DNA of 41,941 bases from a virus. Below the pieces are notes generated by a model. It was not told the origin of the DNA. It saw nothing but the letters and a program-made list of their open reading frames with translations, and did no database searches. How positions within the stretch are numbered: position 1 is the stretch's first letter; every line of letters starts with the position of its first letter. The DNA lies in the IMG/VR virus record IMGVR_UViG_3300027659_000072, positions 1 to 41,941 of that record; one strand, 5' to 3'. A program made the translations under genes and the position numbers. This document shows, piece after piece, positions 6,899 to 11,154 of the stretch.

Positions 6899-7123
6899 TT
6901 AAAATATTAGTTTATCGAATTCAGTGTACATGTCCGCATACTCCATTGGAAATCTATCCTTCAATGCTTGTAACAAGATGTAGTTGTCGTAGTACTCCTC
7001 GCCGTCTCTCTCTGCGTTAACGATTGGTTGGATGACCTCAGCGATTTGGTCATCGTCTAGTGTTGTCAATAGATAGAAGTCCTCTTCCATCCATGCTGTT
7101 GTGTTGATTCTAATTACTCTCAT
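6899..7123 (-). CDS. hypothetical acidic protein, 74 aa
   Basis: Acidic and mostly helical (TTLDDDQIAEVIQPIV; EEYYDNYILLQALKDRF). No family recognised. It has the AAAACCTAGAAC leader, and its TAA is embedded in the leader of the next gene. Confidence 0.65.
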   Translation of the reverse strand: MRVIRINTTAWMEEDFYLLTTLDDDQIAEVIQPIVNAERDGEEYYDNYILLQALKDRFPMEYADMYTEFDKLIF

Positions 7124-7147
7124 TTGTTCTAGGTTTTTAAAGGTTAA

Positions 7148-7363
7148 TTACATTTCAATTCCACACTCAATTGCCGACATCTCGTCTATGTCCCCGTTAG
7201 GCATGATGATGCCTCGGTCGATTAATAGCTTGGCCGTCCGTCCGTAGTGACCTTGTAGACTCCATGCTGAGCCATCTTTTATTAGTTCAGCGAATAGGTA
7301 CACCATACCTGCTCCGTCTAGCATACCACATTCGTATGCTATAATTTGATCAATTTTGTTCAT
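7148..7363 (-). CDS. conserved small phage protein, 71 aa
   Basis: The pattern IIAYECGMLDGAGMVYLF followed by LIKDGSAWSLQGHYGRTA and LLIDRGII is one of the commonest small-protein families in tailed phages; in my recollection it is annotated as a domain of unknown function. It is a compact helical protein. The ATG at 7363 has the TTTAAAACCTAGAA leader. A 24-base gap separates it from the next gene. Confidence 0.75.
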   Translation of the reverse strand: MNKIDQIIAYECGMLDGAGMVYLFAELIKDGSAWSLQGHYGRTAKLLIDRGIIMPNGDIDEMSAIECGIEM

Positions 7364-7385
7364 AGTTTCTAGGTTTTAAATTTGG

Positions 7386-7598
7386 TTATCCGTATGTATA
7401 GTCGATTAGCTCGTAAGCCTTGAGCATCATTTCGAATGCCTTGACTTGCTTTTTTAATTCATTAATATCGATTTCCTCCTCGTCAAGGTATCCGTCAATA
7501 TCGTAGGACATAGCATCAAAATGCACCATCGTGTAGTCCATTAAATCATCTCGTAGGCCAATGTACTTTCGTATTAATTTAATTTCTTTAGTTGTCAT
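7386..7598 (-). CDS. hypothetical helical protein, 70 aa
   Basis: Two helical segments flank an acidic turn (YLDEEEIDINELKKQ). The second helix, VKAFEMMLKAYELI, is amphipathic and could mediate dimer formation. No family recognised. The leader is the AAAACCCAGAACCT variant of the block consensus. Confidence 0.65.
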   Translation of the reverse strand: MTTKEIKLIRKYIGLRDDLMDYTMVHFDAMSYDIDGYLDEEEIDINELKKQVKAFEMMLKAYELIDYTYG

Positions 7599-7616
7599 AG
7601 GTTCTGGGTTTTAAAG

Positions 7617-7838
7617 TTAGTATATAGGGTATATGTCTTCCCATCCGTCACATGCATCTTCATTATAATGCCTTTCATTTGGTGGTTCATCATCGTGCTG
7701 TTCTATAATCCAATCTGATTCGGGGAAGTCATTAGCATGTTCATCACGCATTGATTCCGCTTCTTCTATCGTTAGCCATTCCGTGTGAGTATTGAAATAT
7801 CCCATTCCATCACTCTCAAGTAGTTTATACATGTCCAT
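7617..7838 (-). CDS. hypothetical acidic protein, 73 aa
   Basis: I place the start at the ATG at 7838, four bases after the upstream stop, because the region before it is the end of another gene and because TTTAAAACT stands just before it. The longer reading from 7886 would overlap the upstream gene. The product is acidic, rich in D, E, W and Y (EWLTIEEAESMRDEHAND). No family recognised. This gene has only a reduced leader that lacks CCTAGAA. Confidence 0.65.
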   Translation of the reverse strand: MDMYKLLESDGMGYFNTHTEWLTIEEAESMRDEHANDFPESDWIIEQHDDEPPNERHYNEDACDGWEDIYPIY

Positions 7839-7842
7839 AGTT

Positions 7843-8124
7843 TTAAAGTTCATACTCGTTTCCATCCTCGTCATAGTACACATCATCGTCTATCTCTTCC
7901 CACTCTGTGTAGTAGTAGAACTCCTCGTTGTAGAAGTAATCCATCAAGTCAGCATCTGTGTCCATCTCGCTTGAACTAACGTCATTGCTATCTTCCCATT
8001 CTACACCTCGTAAGTATTCTATTAAGTGTTGCTTCTCAGAGAAGTGTAGGTCACCTGCTCCAACAACATAACCCTCGTTCATACCACGTCCCGTAGCATC
8101 ACATTTTCTTGCATATCTTTCCAT
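7843..8124 (-). CDS. acidic protein with N-terminal Cys motif, 93 aa
   Basis: RKCDATGRGMNEGYVV at the N-terminus and FYYYTEWEEIDDD near the C-terminus match a family I recognise from Bacteroidota and their phages, without known function. The C-terminal half is extremely acidic, with Tyr and Trp, which can mimic DNA surface charge; several phage DNA mimics look like this, but that is only a possibility here. The start has the AAAACCTAGAACTT leader. Confidence 0.7.
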   Translation of the reverse strand: MERYARKCDATGRGMNEGYVVGAGDLHFSEKQHLIEYLRGVEWEDSNDVSSSEMDTDADLMDYFYNEEFYYYTEWEEIDDDVYYDEDGNEYEL

Positions 8125-8136
8125 AAGTTCTAGGTT

Positions 8137-8355
8137 TTAAATTGTATAACTTCCTTTGCTTTGTGTTTCTGCAACAACGATATATCTATCGAAGTCTGAA
8201 TTGTTTAGCTCCTCTATCATTGCACTACCATAAGATGTTAACATATGTTCAGCATCTTTTTTACATAGCTTTGTTGCCAATGATTTGTCATCAACTAATT
8301 TATGTGTCCCATTTTCTAAGACACAATAAACTTTTCTTGTTTGGTTAGTTTTCAT
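8137..8355 (-). CDS. hypothetical protein, 72 aa
   Basis: Short alpha/beta protein (RKVYCVLENGTHKLVDD, then a helix, then RYIVVAE). No family recognised. Leader AAAAACTAGAACTT precedes the ATG at 8355. Spacing of 12 bases to each neighbour is typical of this block. Confidence 0.65.
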   Translation of the reverse strand: MKTNQTRKVYCVLENGTHKLVDDKSLATKLCKKDAEHMLTSYGSAMIEELNNSDFDRYIVVAETQSKGSYTI

Positions 8356-8367
8356 AAGTTCTAGTTT

Positions 8368-8724
8368 TTATTGGTTAATAAATTTAGCTGTGTAATCTTT
8401 GTCTGAAATAGCCTTGTAGTTATCAGTATCGAACGGGTTCTTTACTACGTTTCTGAACTCCCTACCATTAGGCATGCTGTACTCTATGACATAGCCGTGT
8501 ACAGGTGAATAGTTTACAAAGTATCCATCCCTGTCCGCTTGATTTCTGAACACCTGTACGTTGTTATTTTGTACAAGCATCTGTACCTCTCTCATTGTAA
8601 AGTCTACGAGGATTGTCTCGTGTTCTAGCACACATTCTAACGTTACTCTGTTACCGATTATCTCGTGTACCTTGTGGTCACGACCTTTCATATCTCTGTG
8701 GTTTACATTTACGATTGCTCTCAT
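8368..8724 (-). CDS. hypothetical protein downstream of hammerhead 1, 118 aa
   Basis: Mixed alpha/beta protein (MRAIVNVNHRDMKGRDHK; ETILVDFTMREVQMLVQNN; GYVIEYSMPNGREF). No family recognised. It is the first gene after the hammerhead ribozyme at 8742-8798: cleavage would leave a 23-nt leader containing AAAACCTAGAA before the ATG at 8724. Its expression from a processed mRNA is therefore expected. Confidence 0.7.
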   Translation of the reverse strand: MRAIVNVNHRDMKGRDHKVHEIIGNRVTLECVLEHETILVDFTMREVQMLVQNNNVQVFRNQADRDGYFVNYSPVHGYVIEYSMPNGREFRNVVKNPFDTDNYKAISDKDYTAKFINQ

Positions 8725-8741
8725 GTTTTCTAGGTTTTATT

Positions 8742-8798
8742 GGTTAAGACGGCACATCTATATGCCGTTTCGGATATTGAATCCATCATCAGTTAACC
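8742..8798 (-). ncRNA. hammerhead ribozyme 1 (type I)
   Basis: On the minus strand: stem I GGTTAA with TTAACC, core CTGATGA, stem II GGAT/ATCC with loop TCAAT, core GAA, then stem III ACGGCA/TGCCGT with an 8-nt loop, and cleavage site GTC. Cut expected between 8748 and 8747. It differs from the other three in one respect: an extra U sits between CTGATGA and stem II, where a G-C pair is normally found directly, so its activity may be lower. It lies directly after the stop codon of the 73-aa gene. Confidence 0.8.
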
Positions 8799-9020
8799 TT
8801 ACATAAATTCTTCGGGTGACATATCTCTTAGCTCCTCCTCTGTAAACTTCAACAAGTCTTCTAGCTTGTCTCTATCAACGTCAATTATGCCGTGTATTGG
8901 ATGCTTGATGTCGTTGATGCCCACAAGGTTTATGTTGCGGTTCAATTGCTCTCTGATGGTTATCTCTCTGATGTATCCATCGGTCTTGTGGAAGCCGATG
9001 TTGTTCATTCGCTCGTTCAT
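8799..9020 (-). CDS. hypothetical protein upstream of hammerhead 1, 73 aa
   Basis: A small protein with a basic-polar N-terminus (MNERMNNIGFHKTDGYI) and an acidic helical C-terminus (KLEDLLKFTEEELRDM). No family recognised. TAA at 8799-8801 abuts the first base of stem I of hammerhead 1, so the stop is preserved on the 5' cleavage product. Leader is AAAAAATAGAAATT, a variant of the block consensus. Confidence 0.65.
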   Translation of the reverse strand: MNERMNNIGFHKTDGYIREITIREQLNRNINLVGINDIKHPIHGIIDVDRDKLEDLLKFTEEELRDMSPEEFM

Positions 9021-9025
9021 AATTT

Positions 9026-9175
9026 CTATTTTTTAATAATGTTAAATACTCCATACTTGTGGCTTCCTTGAGCCATCAATTGATTTCGCTTCCAATAGCA
9101 TAATGCCATATTTGGAAAGTAATAGCTCTCATATATAGTCGAGCCATTAATGATGTATTGCAGTTGATATATCAT
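9026..9175 (-). CDS. hypothetical protein, 49 aa
   Basis: From ATG at 9175 to TAG at 9026; the start overlaps the TGA of the 31-aa gene (ATGA). Aromatic-rich soluble protein (QYIINGSTIYESYYFPNM; WKRNQLMAQG). No family recognised. The TAG forms part of the next gene's TAGAA leader. Confidence 0.6.
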   Translation of the reverse strand: MIYQLQYIINGSTIYESYYFPNMALCYWKRNQLMAQGSHKYGVFNIIKK

Positions 9176-9267
9176 GGCTTTGTATTTAAGCTAATAGTGA
9201 CATATATAATCATAGATAATGATAAAATCATTAAGCAAACACCGATATATGTTGTTATATTATCCAT
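9172..9267 (-). CDS. single-helix membrane peptide, 31 aa
   Basis: From ATG at 9267 to TGA at 9172. One hydrophobic helix (about residues 7-26, IGVCLMILSLSMIIYVTIS) spans the membrane. An ATGA overlap with the next gene supports translation. The leader is a poly-A stretch ending GAA, a degenerate form of the block leader. No family recognised. Confidence 0.5.
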   Translation of the reverse strand: MDNITTYIGVCLMILSLSMIIYVTISLNTKP

Positions 9268-9281
9268 TTCTTTTTTTTTAG

Positions 9282-9521
9282 TTAATTATTAATTATTGCA
9301 TAGCGTTGGTTAAATTGCTCTTGAGTTACCTCACTATTCTCGATGCCTAAGTTGAACGCCACCTCAGTTATGAATTCCTCGTTCTCAGGGTTCAAGATGC
9401 TGTCAGGCCAATAGCCAGTGCATGTTTCGGTCTCTTTGACCATAGCGCAACCGCTTATCGTTGCTATTAAAATTGATATGCTTATGACTATCATTGCGAT
9501 TAAAATTGATATCGGTTTCAT
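9282..9521 (-). CDS. lipoprotein-like small protein, 79 aa
   Basis: I choose the ATG at 9521, preceded by AAAACTAGAACCT, over an upstream in-frame start that lies inside the previous gene. The N-terminus is a hydrophobic signal (ISILIAMIVISISILIATI) followed by SGC, a plausible lipobox, so the mature protein may be lipid-anchored. The rest is acidic and helical (NPENEEFITEVAFNLG; EVTQEQFNQRY). No family recognised; an envelope function such as exclusion is possible. Confidence 0.6.
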   Translation of the reverse strand: MKPISILIAMIVISISILIATISGCAMVKETETCTGYWPDSILNPENEEFITEVAFNLGIENSEVTQEQFNQRYAIINN

Positions 9522-9526
9522 AGGTT

Positions 9527-9676
9527 CTAGTTTTGGTACCACGCCTCGTCAAACATGTAGTTATAACGATTCGTGATATAGTTGATAAAATTGTTTAAGT
9601 GACCCTCGTTTGAGAATTTTTTCTTCATAACGACCTGCTTTCCGCTGATGTTTATGAACGTCAGTACTACCTCCAT
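9527..9676 (-). CDS. hypothetical protein, 49 aa
   Basis: From ATG at 9676, overlapping the end of the 35-aa gene by 10 bases, to TAG at 9527, which is embedded in the leader of the lipoprotein-like gene. Product MEVVLTFINISGKQVVMKKK then a helix (EGHLNNFINYITNRYNYMF). It resembles a two-strand/helix mini-fold. No family recognised. Confidence 0.6.
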   Translation of the reverse strand: MEVVLTFINISGKQVVMKKKFSNEGHLNNFINYITNRYNYMFDEAWYQN

Positions 9677-9774
9677 GCTCTTACTCTTAATTTGTTAGTT
9701 CTGATTAATACTCCCTCGTTGTAGAAGCCCCATATCTCGAATGCTCCCTCGATTTTAATGATTTTACTAGTCAT
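9667..9774 (-). CDS. mini-protein downstream of hammerhead 2, 35 aa
   Basis: From ATG at 9774 to TAG at 9667. It reads MTSKIIKIEGAFEIWGFYNE and ends with a basic LRVRAWR tail; likely two or three beta strands. It sits 24 nt after the predicted cut of hammerhead 2, with the full AAAACCTAGAA leader. No family recognised. It is short, but the leader and coupling to the next gene support translation. Confidence 0.6.
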   Translation of the reverse strand: MTSKIIKIEGAFEIWGFYNEGVLIRTNKLRVRAWR

Positions 9775-9792
9775 TTTTTCTAGGTTTTAATT

Positions 9793-9849
9793 GGTTAAGA
9801 CAGCACCTTGCGAGTGCTGTTTCGTCTAGCTAAGACTCGTCAGTTAACC
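9793..9849 (-). ncRNA. hammerhead ribozyme 2 (type I)
   Basis: Minus strand order: stem I GGTTAA, CTGACGA, stem II GTCT/AGAC with loop TAGCT, GAA, stem III ACAGCAC/GTGCTGT (7 bp) with a 7-nt loop, GTC cleavage triplet, TTAACC closing stem I. All invariant core positions (CUGANGA, GAAA, GUC) are present, including the G-C pair at the base of stem II. Cut expected between 9799 and 9798. It begins one base after the stop of the 34-aa gene. Confidence 0.92.
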
Positions 9850-9850
9850 T

Positions 9851-9955
9851 TTAGATAGAGCAATGTACTCCTACGGTCATTACGTTGTAGATGATAACTA
9901 CTGCTAATAGAATTACACCGCTTAAAAAAACGATTGGGGCTTTCTCAGTTTTCAT
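9851..9955 (-). CDS. membrane mini-protein downstream of hammerhead 3, 34 aa
   Basis: From ATG at 9955 to TAA at 9851. A short charged start (MKTEKAP) precedes one membrane helix (IVFLSGVILLAVVIIYNVM). It lies 22 nt after the predicted cut of hammerhead 3 with leader AAAACCTATACA, a slightly changed copy of the block consensus. No family recognised. Confidence 0.6.
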   Translation of the reverse strand: MKTEKAPIVFLSGVILLAVVIIYNVMTVGVHCSI

Positions 9956-9971
9956 TGTATAGGTTTTAATT

Positions 9972-10021
9972 GGTTAAGACGCTTCACAGCGTTTCGGTCA
10001 TTGAGACCTCGTCAGTTAACC
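9972..10021 (-). ncRNA. hammerhead ribozyme 3 (type I), overlapping a coding region
   Basis: Minus strand order: GGTTAA, CTGACGA, stem II GGTC/GACC with loop TCAAT, GAA, stem III ACGCT/AGCGT closed by a GTGA (GNRA-type) tetraloop, GTC, TTAACC. The full catalytic core is present. Cut expected between 9978 and 9977. The last 12 codons and the stop (TGA at 9984-9986) of the 49-aa gene lie inside this ribozyme, so a translating ribosome would unfold it. Confidence 0.93.
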
Positions 10022-10133
10022 TTATCATTTTAACTATTGCTATTACATCTTCAATGTTTAATTTTTCAACACCTCTTTTATTCATATACTCAAGATGTGA
10101 TAATACTTGCTCTAATGTGATTTCGCTTTTCAT
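9984..10133 (-). CDS. mini-protein downstream of hammerhead 4, 49 aa
   Basis: From ATG at 10133 to TGA at 9984. The first 38 residues (ending IAIVKMIR) are a normal helical mini-protein (MKSEITLEQVLSHLEYMNKR). The tail LTDEVSMTETL is encoded by the stem I, core and stem II/III sequence of hammerhead 3, so it is fixed by the RNA rather than the protein. It lies 24 nt after the predicted cut of hammerhead 4 and is the first protein gene of the whole leftward block. No family recognised. Confidence 0.65.
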   Translation of the reverse strand: MKSEITLEQVLSHLEYMNKRGVEKLNIEDVIAIVKMIRLTDEVSMTETL

Positions 10134-10151
10134 AAGTTCTAAGTTTTTATT

Positions 10152-10203
10152 GGTTAAGACGACCCGAAGGCCGTTTCGTCCACTAAGGACTCGTCAGTTA
10201 ACC
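10152..10203 (-). ncRNA. hammerhead ribozyme 4 (type I), promoter-proximal
   Basis: Minus strand order: GGTTAA, CTGACGA, stem II GTCC/GGAC with loop TTAGT, GAA, stem III ACGGCC/GGTCGT (one G-U) closed by the stable TTCG tetraloop, GTC, TTAACC. The catalytic core is complete. Cut expected between 10158 and 10157, giving a 24-nt leader before the ATG at 10133. Being first in transcription order, it would free the whole 5' leader RNA from the early mRNA. Confidence 0.93.
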
Positions 10204-10205
10204 TT

Positions 10206-10450
10206 ATCAGATGCTATCTGATAGATTCTATATTGTTTCGTGCCTCAAGCCTTTGGTTATGCTATTTGGCGATAGTGTTACGCACTACCTCTGTCTATTT
10301 TCGGTGTTTAACCTCCTGCTTGACCGCAGTCCCGATACTAATACCCTCGAGGGGGGAGTGACCTGTTTGTCAAGACCTACTGAATTTCAGTCATAACGGG
10401 GATTGCCGATTCGCCCTTCAAAATCAACCTCGGCTCGTTTGCCGACATTA
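10206..10450 (-). ncRNA. structured early leader RNA, released by hammerhead 4 (candidate)
   Basis: No convincing gene lies here. On the minus strand it contains a series of perfect hairpins: CGGC/GCCG (10431-10444), ACTGA/TCAGT (10379-10391), CCCTCGAGGG (10344-10353), AGTG/CACT (10274-10286) and ATCAGAT/ATCTGAT (10206-10222). GC content is higher than around it. If transcription of the leftward block starts near 10460-10480, hammerhead 4 would cut this RNA off as a separate molecule of about 250-300 nt. A 23-codon frame (ATG at about 10449) exists but has no supporting evidence. Confidence 0.45.
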
Positions 10451-10504
10451 CTATAACTCCATTTGTTTATAAATGTTACAATTTGTGTGAAAGTTTTTTT
10501 TCAA

Positions 10505-10533
10505 TTGACACGTTATTATTACAAATATATGAT
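10505..10533 (+). promoter_or_regulatory. sigma70-consensus-like promoter (candidate)
   Basis: TTGACA at 10505-10510 is followed after exactly 17 bases by TATGAT at 10528-10533, a near-perfect match to the enterobacterial housekeeping consensus. Bacteroidota use a different -7/-33 promoter, so this may be chance in AT-rich DNA. It would transcribe rightward through the repeats toward 11017, leaving a leader of about 470 nt. Confidence 0.3.
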
Positions 10534-10896
10534 GTATCTTGCTGTATATCAATGAGTTACGAGGACAAAAAATAATTAAAAAAAGTTTGTTATTTTTTTG
10601 TAACGGCTGTTGTTATCCCCTCACTACAGCCGTGCGATTGGTTCAGATGCATTCATTTCGGTCGGTCGATTGGTCGACATATCGATTGGTCTCAATGCGT
10701 TTCTATTTAACATAATGCAAATTATAGTACAACATTTTTGGGCGGTAGGTCGGTCGGACTATCGGTCGGTCGGCTGATAGATGGTCATCAGAGGTAGCAC
10801 AGGTGTAGTGGTAGCGATGGCTGTAGTGGTATCAACTGCACAGCGGAGGTGCATAGCTACGCCCTAGGAAAAGCTAGAAAATTCTGACTCAATAGA

Positions 10897-10942
10897 CCAA
10901 AAGGTAGACCCCCCCTTCGATTTCAAATCGTTTTCCTTTTGG
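10897..10942. repeat. composite inverted repeat before the late block
   Basis: Outer arms CCAAAAGG (10897-10904) and CCTTTTGG (10935-10942) are perfect; nested inside are CGATTT and AAATCG (10918-10930) and a run of seven C. It could be a terminator for RNA entering from the left, a protein-binding site, or a structured leader. It is about 60 bases upstream of the first late promoter. Confidence 0.5.
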
Positions 10943-11004
10943 GCTGGCTCATGTCAGATGGCCCTATTACCCAAAACCTACACATATCCAATCATATTTT
11001 TTCA

Positions 11005-11012
11005 TATCTTTG
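11005..11012 (+). promoter_or_regulatory. Bacteroidota-type promoter -7 box
   Basis: TATCTTTG matches TAnnTTTG. The ATG of the 45-aa gene follows only four bases later, so a transcript started here would be nearly or fully leaderless for that gene. The start of the 449-aa gene lies 133 bases downstream. No clear TTG -33 element is visible. Confidence 0.55.
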
Positions 11013-11016
11013 TATC

Positions 11017-11154
11017 ATGGAAGTCTACATAGAAAACAGAATGTCATTTGGTTTAAACTTAGGTTTCGAATTATTCCAACCAGACGATATATATGACGAC
11101 TATGAGCTAGAGATCAATTTGTTAATAATAAAAATAATAATAGTATGGCACTAA
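11017..11154 (+). CDS. hypothetical small protein, 45 aa
   Basis: I take the ATG at 11017 just after the promoter box rather than an upstream in-frame start at 10939, which would lie before the promoter. The product MEVYIENRMSFGLNLGFELF has an acidic middle (QPDDIYDDYELE) and a hydrophobic C-terminal helix (INLLIIKIIIVW). Its end overlaps the 449-aa gene by 10 bases. No family recognised; it may serve mainly to couple translation. Confidence 0.5.
   Translation: MEVYIENRMSFGLNLGFELFQPDDIYDDYELEINLLIIKIIIVWH

Larger units (their letters stand above)
6710..10150 (-). promoter_or_regulatory. recurrent translation-leader motif AAAACCTAGAA before minus-strand starts
   Basis: Immediately upstream of the starts at 6709, 6886, 7123, 7363, 7598, 8124, 8355, 8724, 9521, 9774, 9955 and 10133 the minus strand carries AAAACCTAGAA or a copy with one to three changes, ending two to four bases before the ATG. 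Reduced forms stand before 7838, 9020 and 9267, and related leaders before 5605. There is no Shine-Dalgarno complementarity. The fixed distance to the start codon points to ribosome recruitment (Bacteroidota use A-rich, Kozak-like upstream positions), though a promoter or binding site for a phage factor is possible. Stop codons of upstream genes often lie inside the motif. Confidence 0.7.
10451..11004. other. gene-free divergent control region
   Basis: This separates the leftward early block from the rightward late block. It contains poly-A/T tracts (10560-10600); an 8-bp hairpin ACGGCTGT/ACAGCCGT at 10603-10633; three copies of CGATTGGTY at 10635, 10667 and 10683; CGGTCGGTCGG-type repeats at 10658-10668, 10751-10757 and 10762-10773; and a GC-richer stretch of GTAGTGGTA repeats near 10806-10840. 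No reading frame here is convincing. It most likely holds promoters and protein-binding sites; origin or packaging functions are possible. Confidence 0.6.

Noticed and set aside
10211-10396. Plus-strand 61-aa frame in the control region
   Set aside because: It has no leader, runs against the transcription of the structured leader, and its codons look random.
10765-10810. A fifth hammerhead: minus-strand CTGATGA at the CGGTCGG repeats
   Set aside because: The core CTGATGA is followed by no GAAA within reach and no stem I partner; only the heptamer matches.
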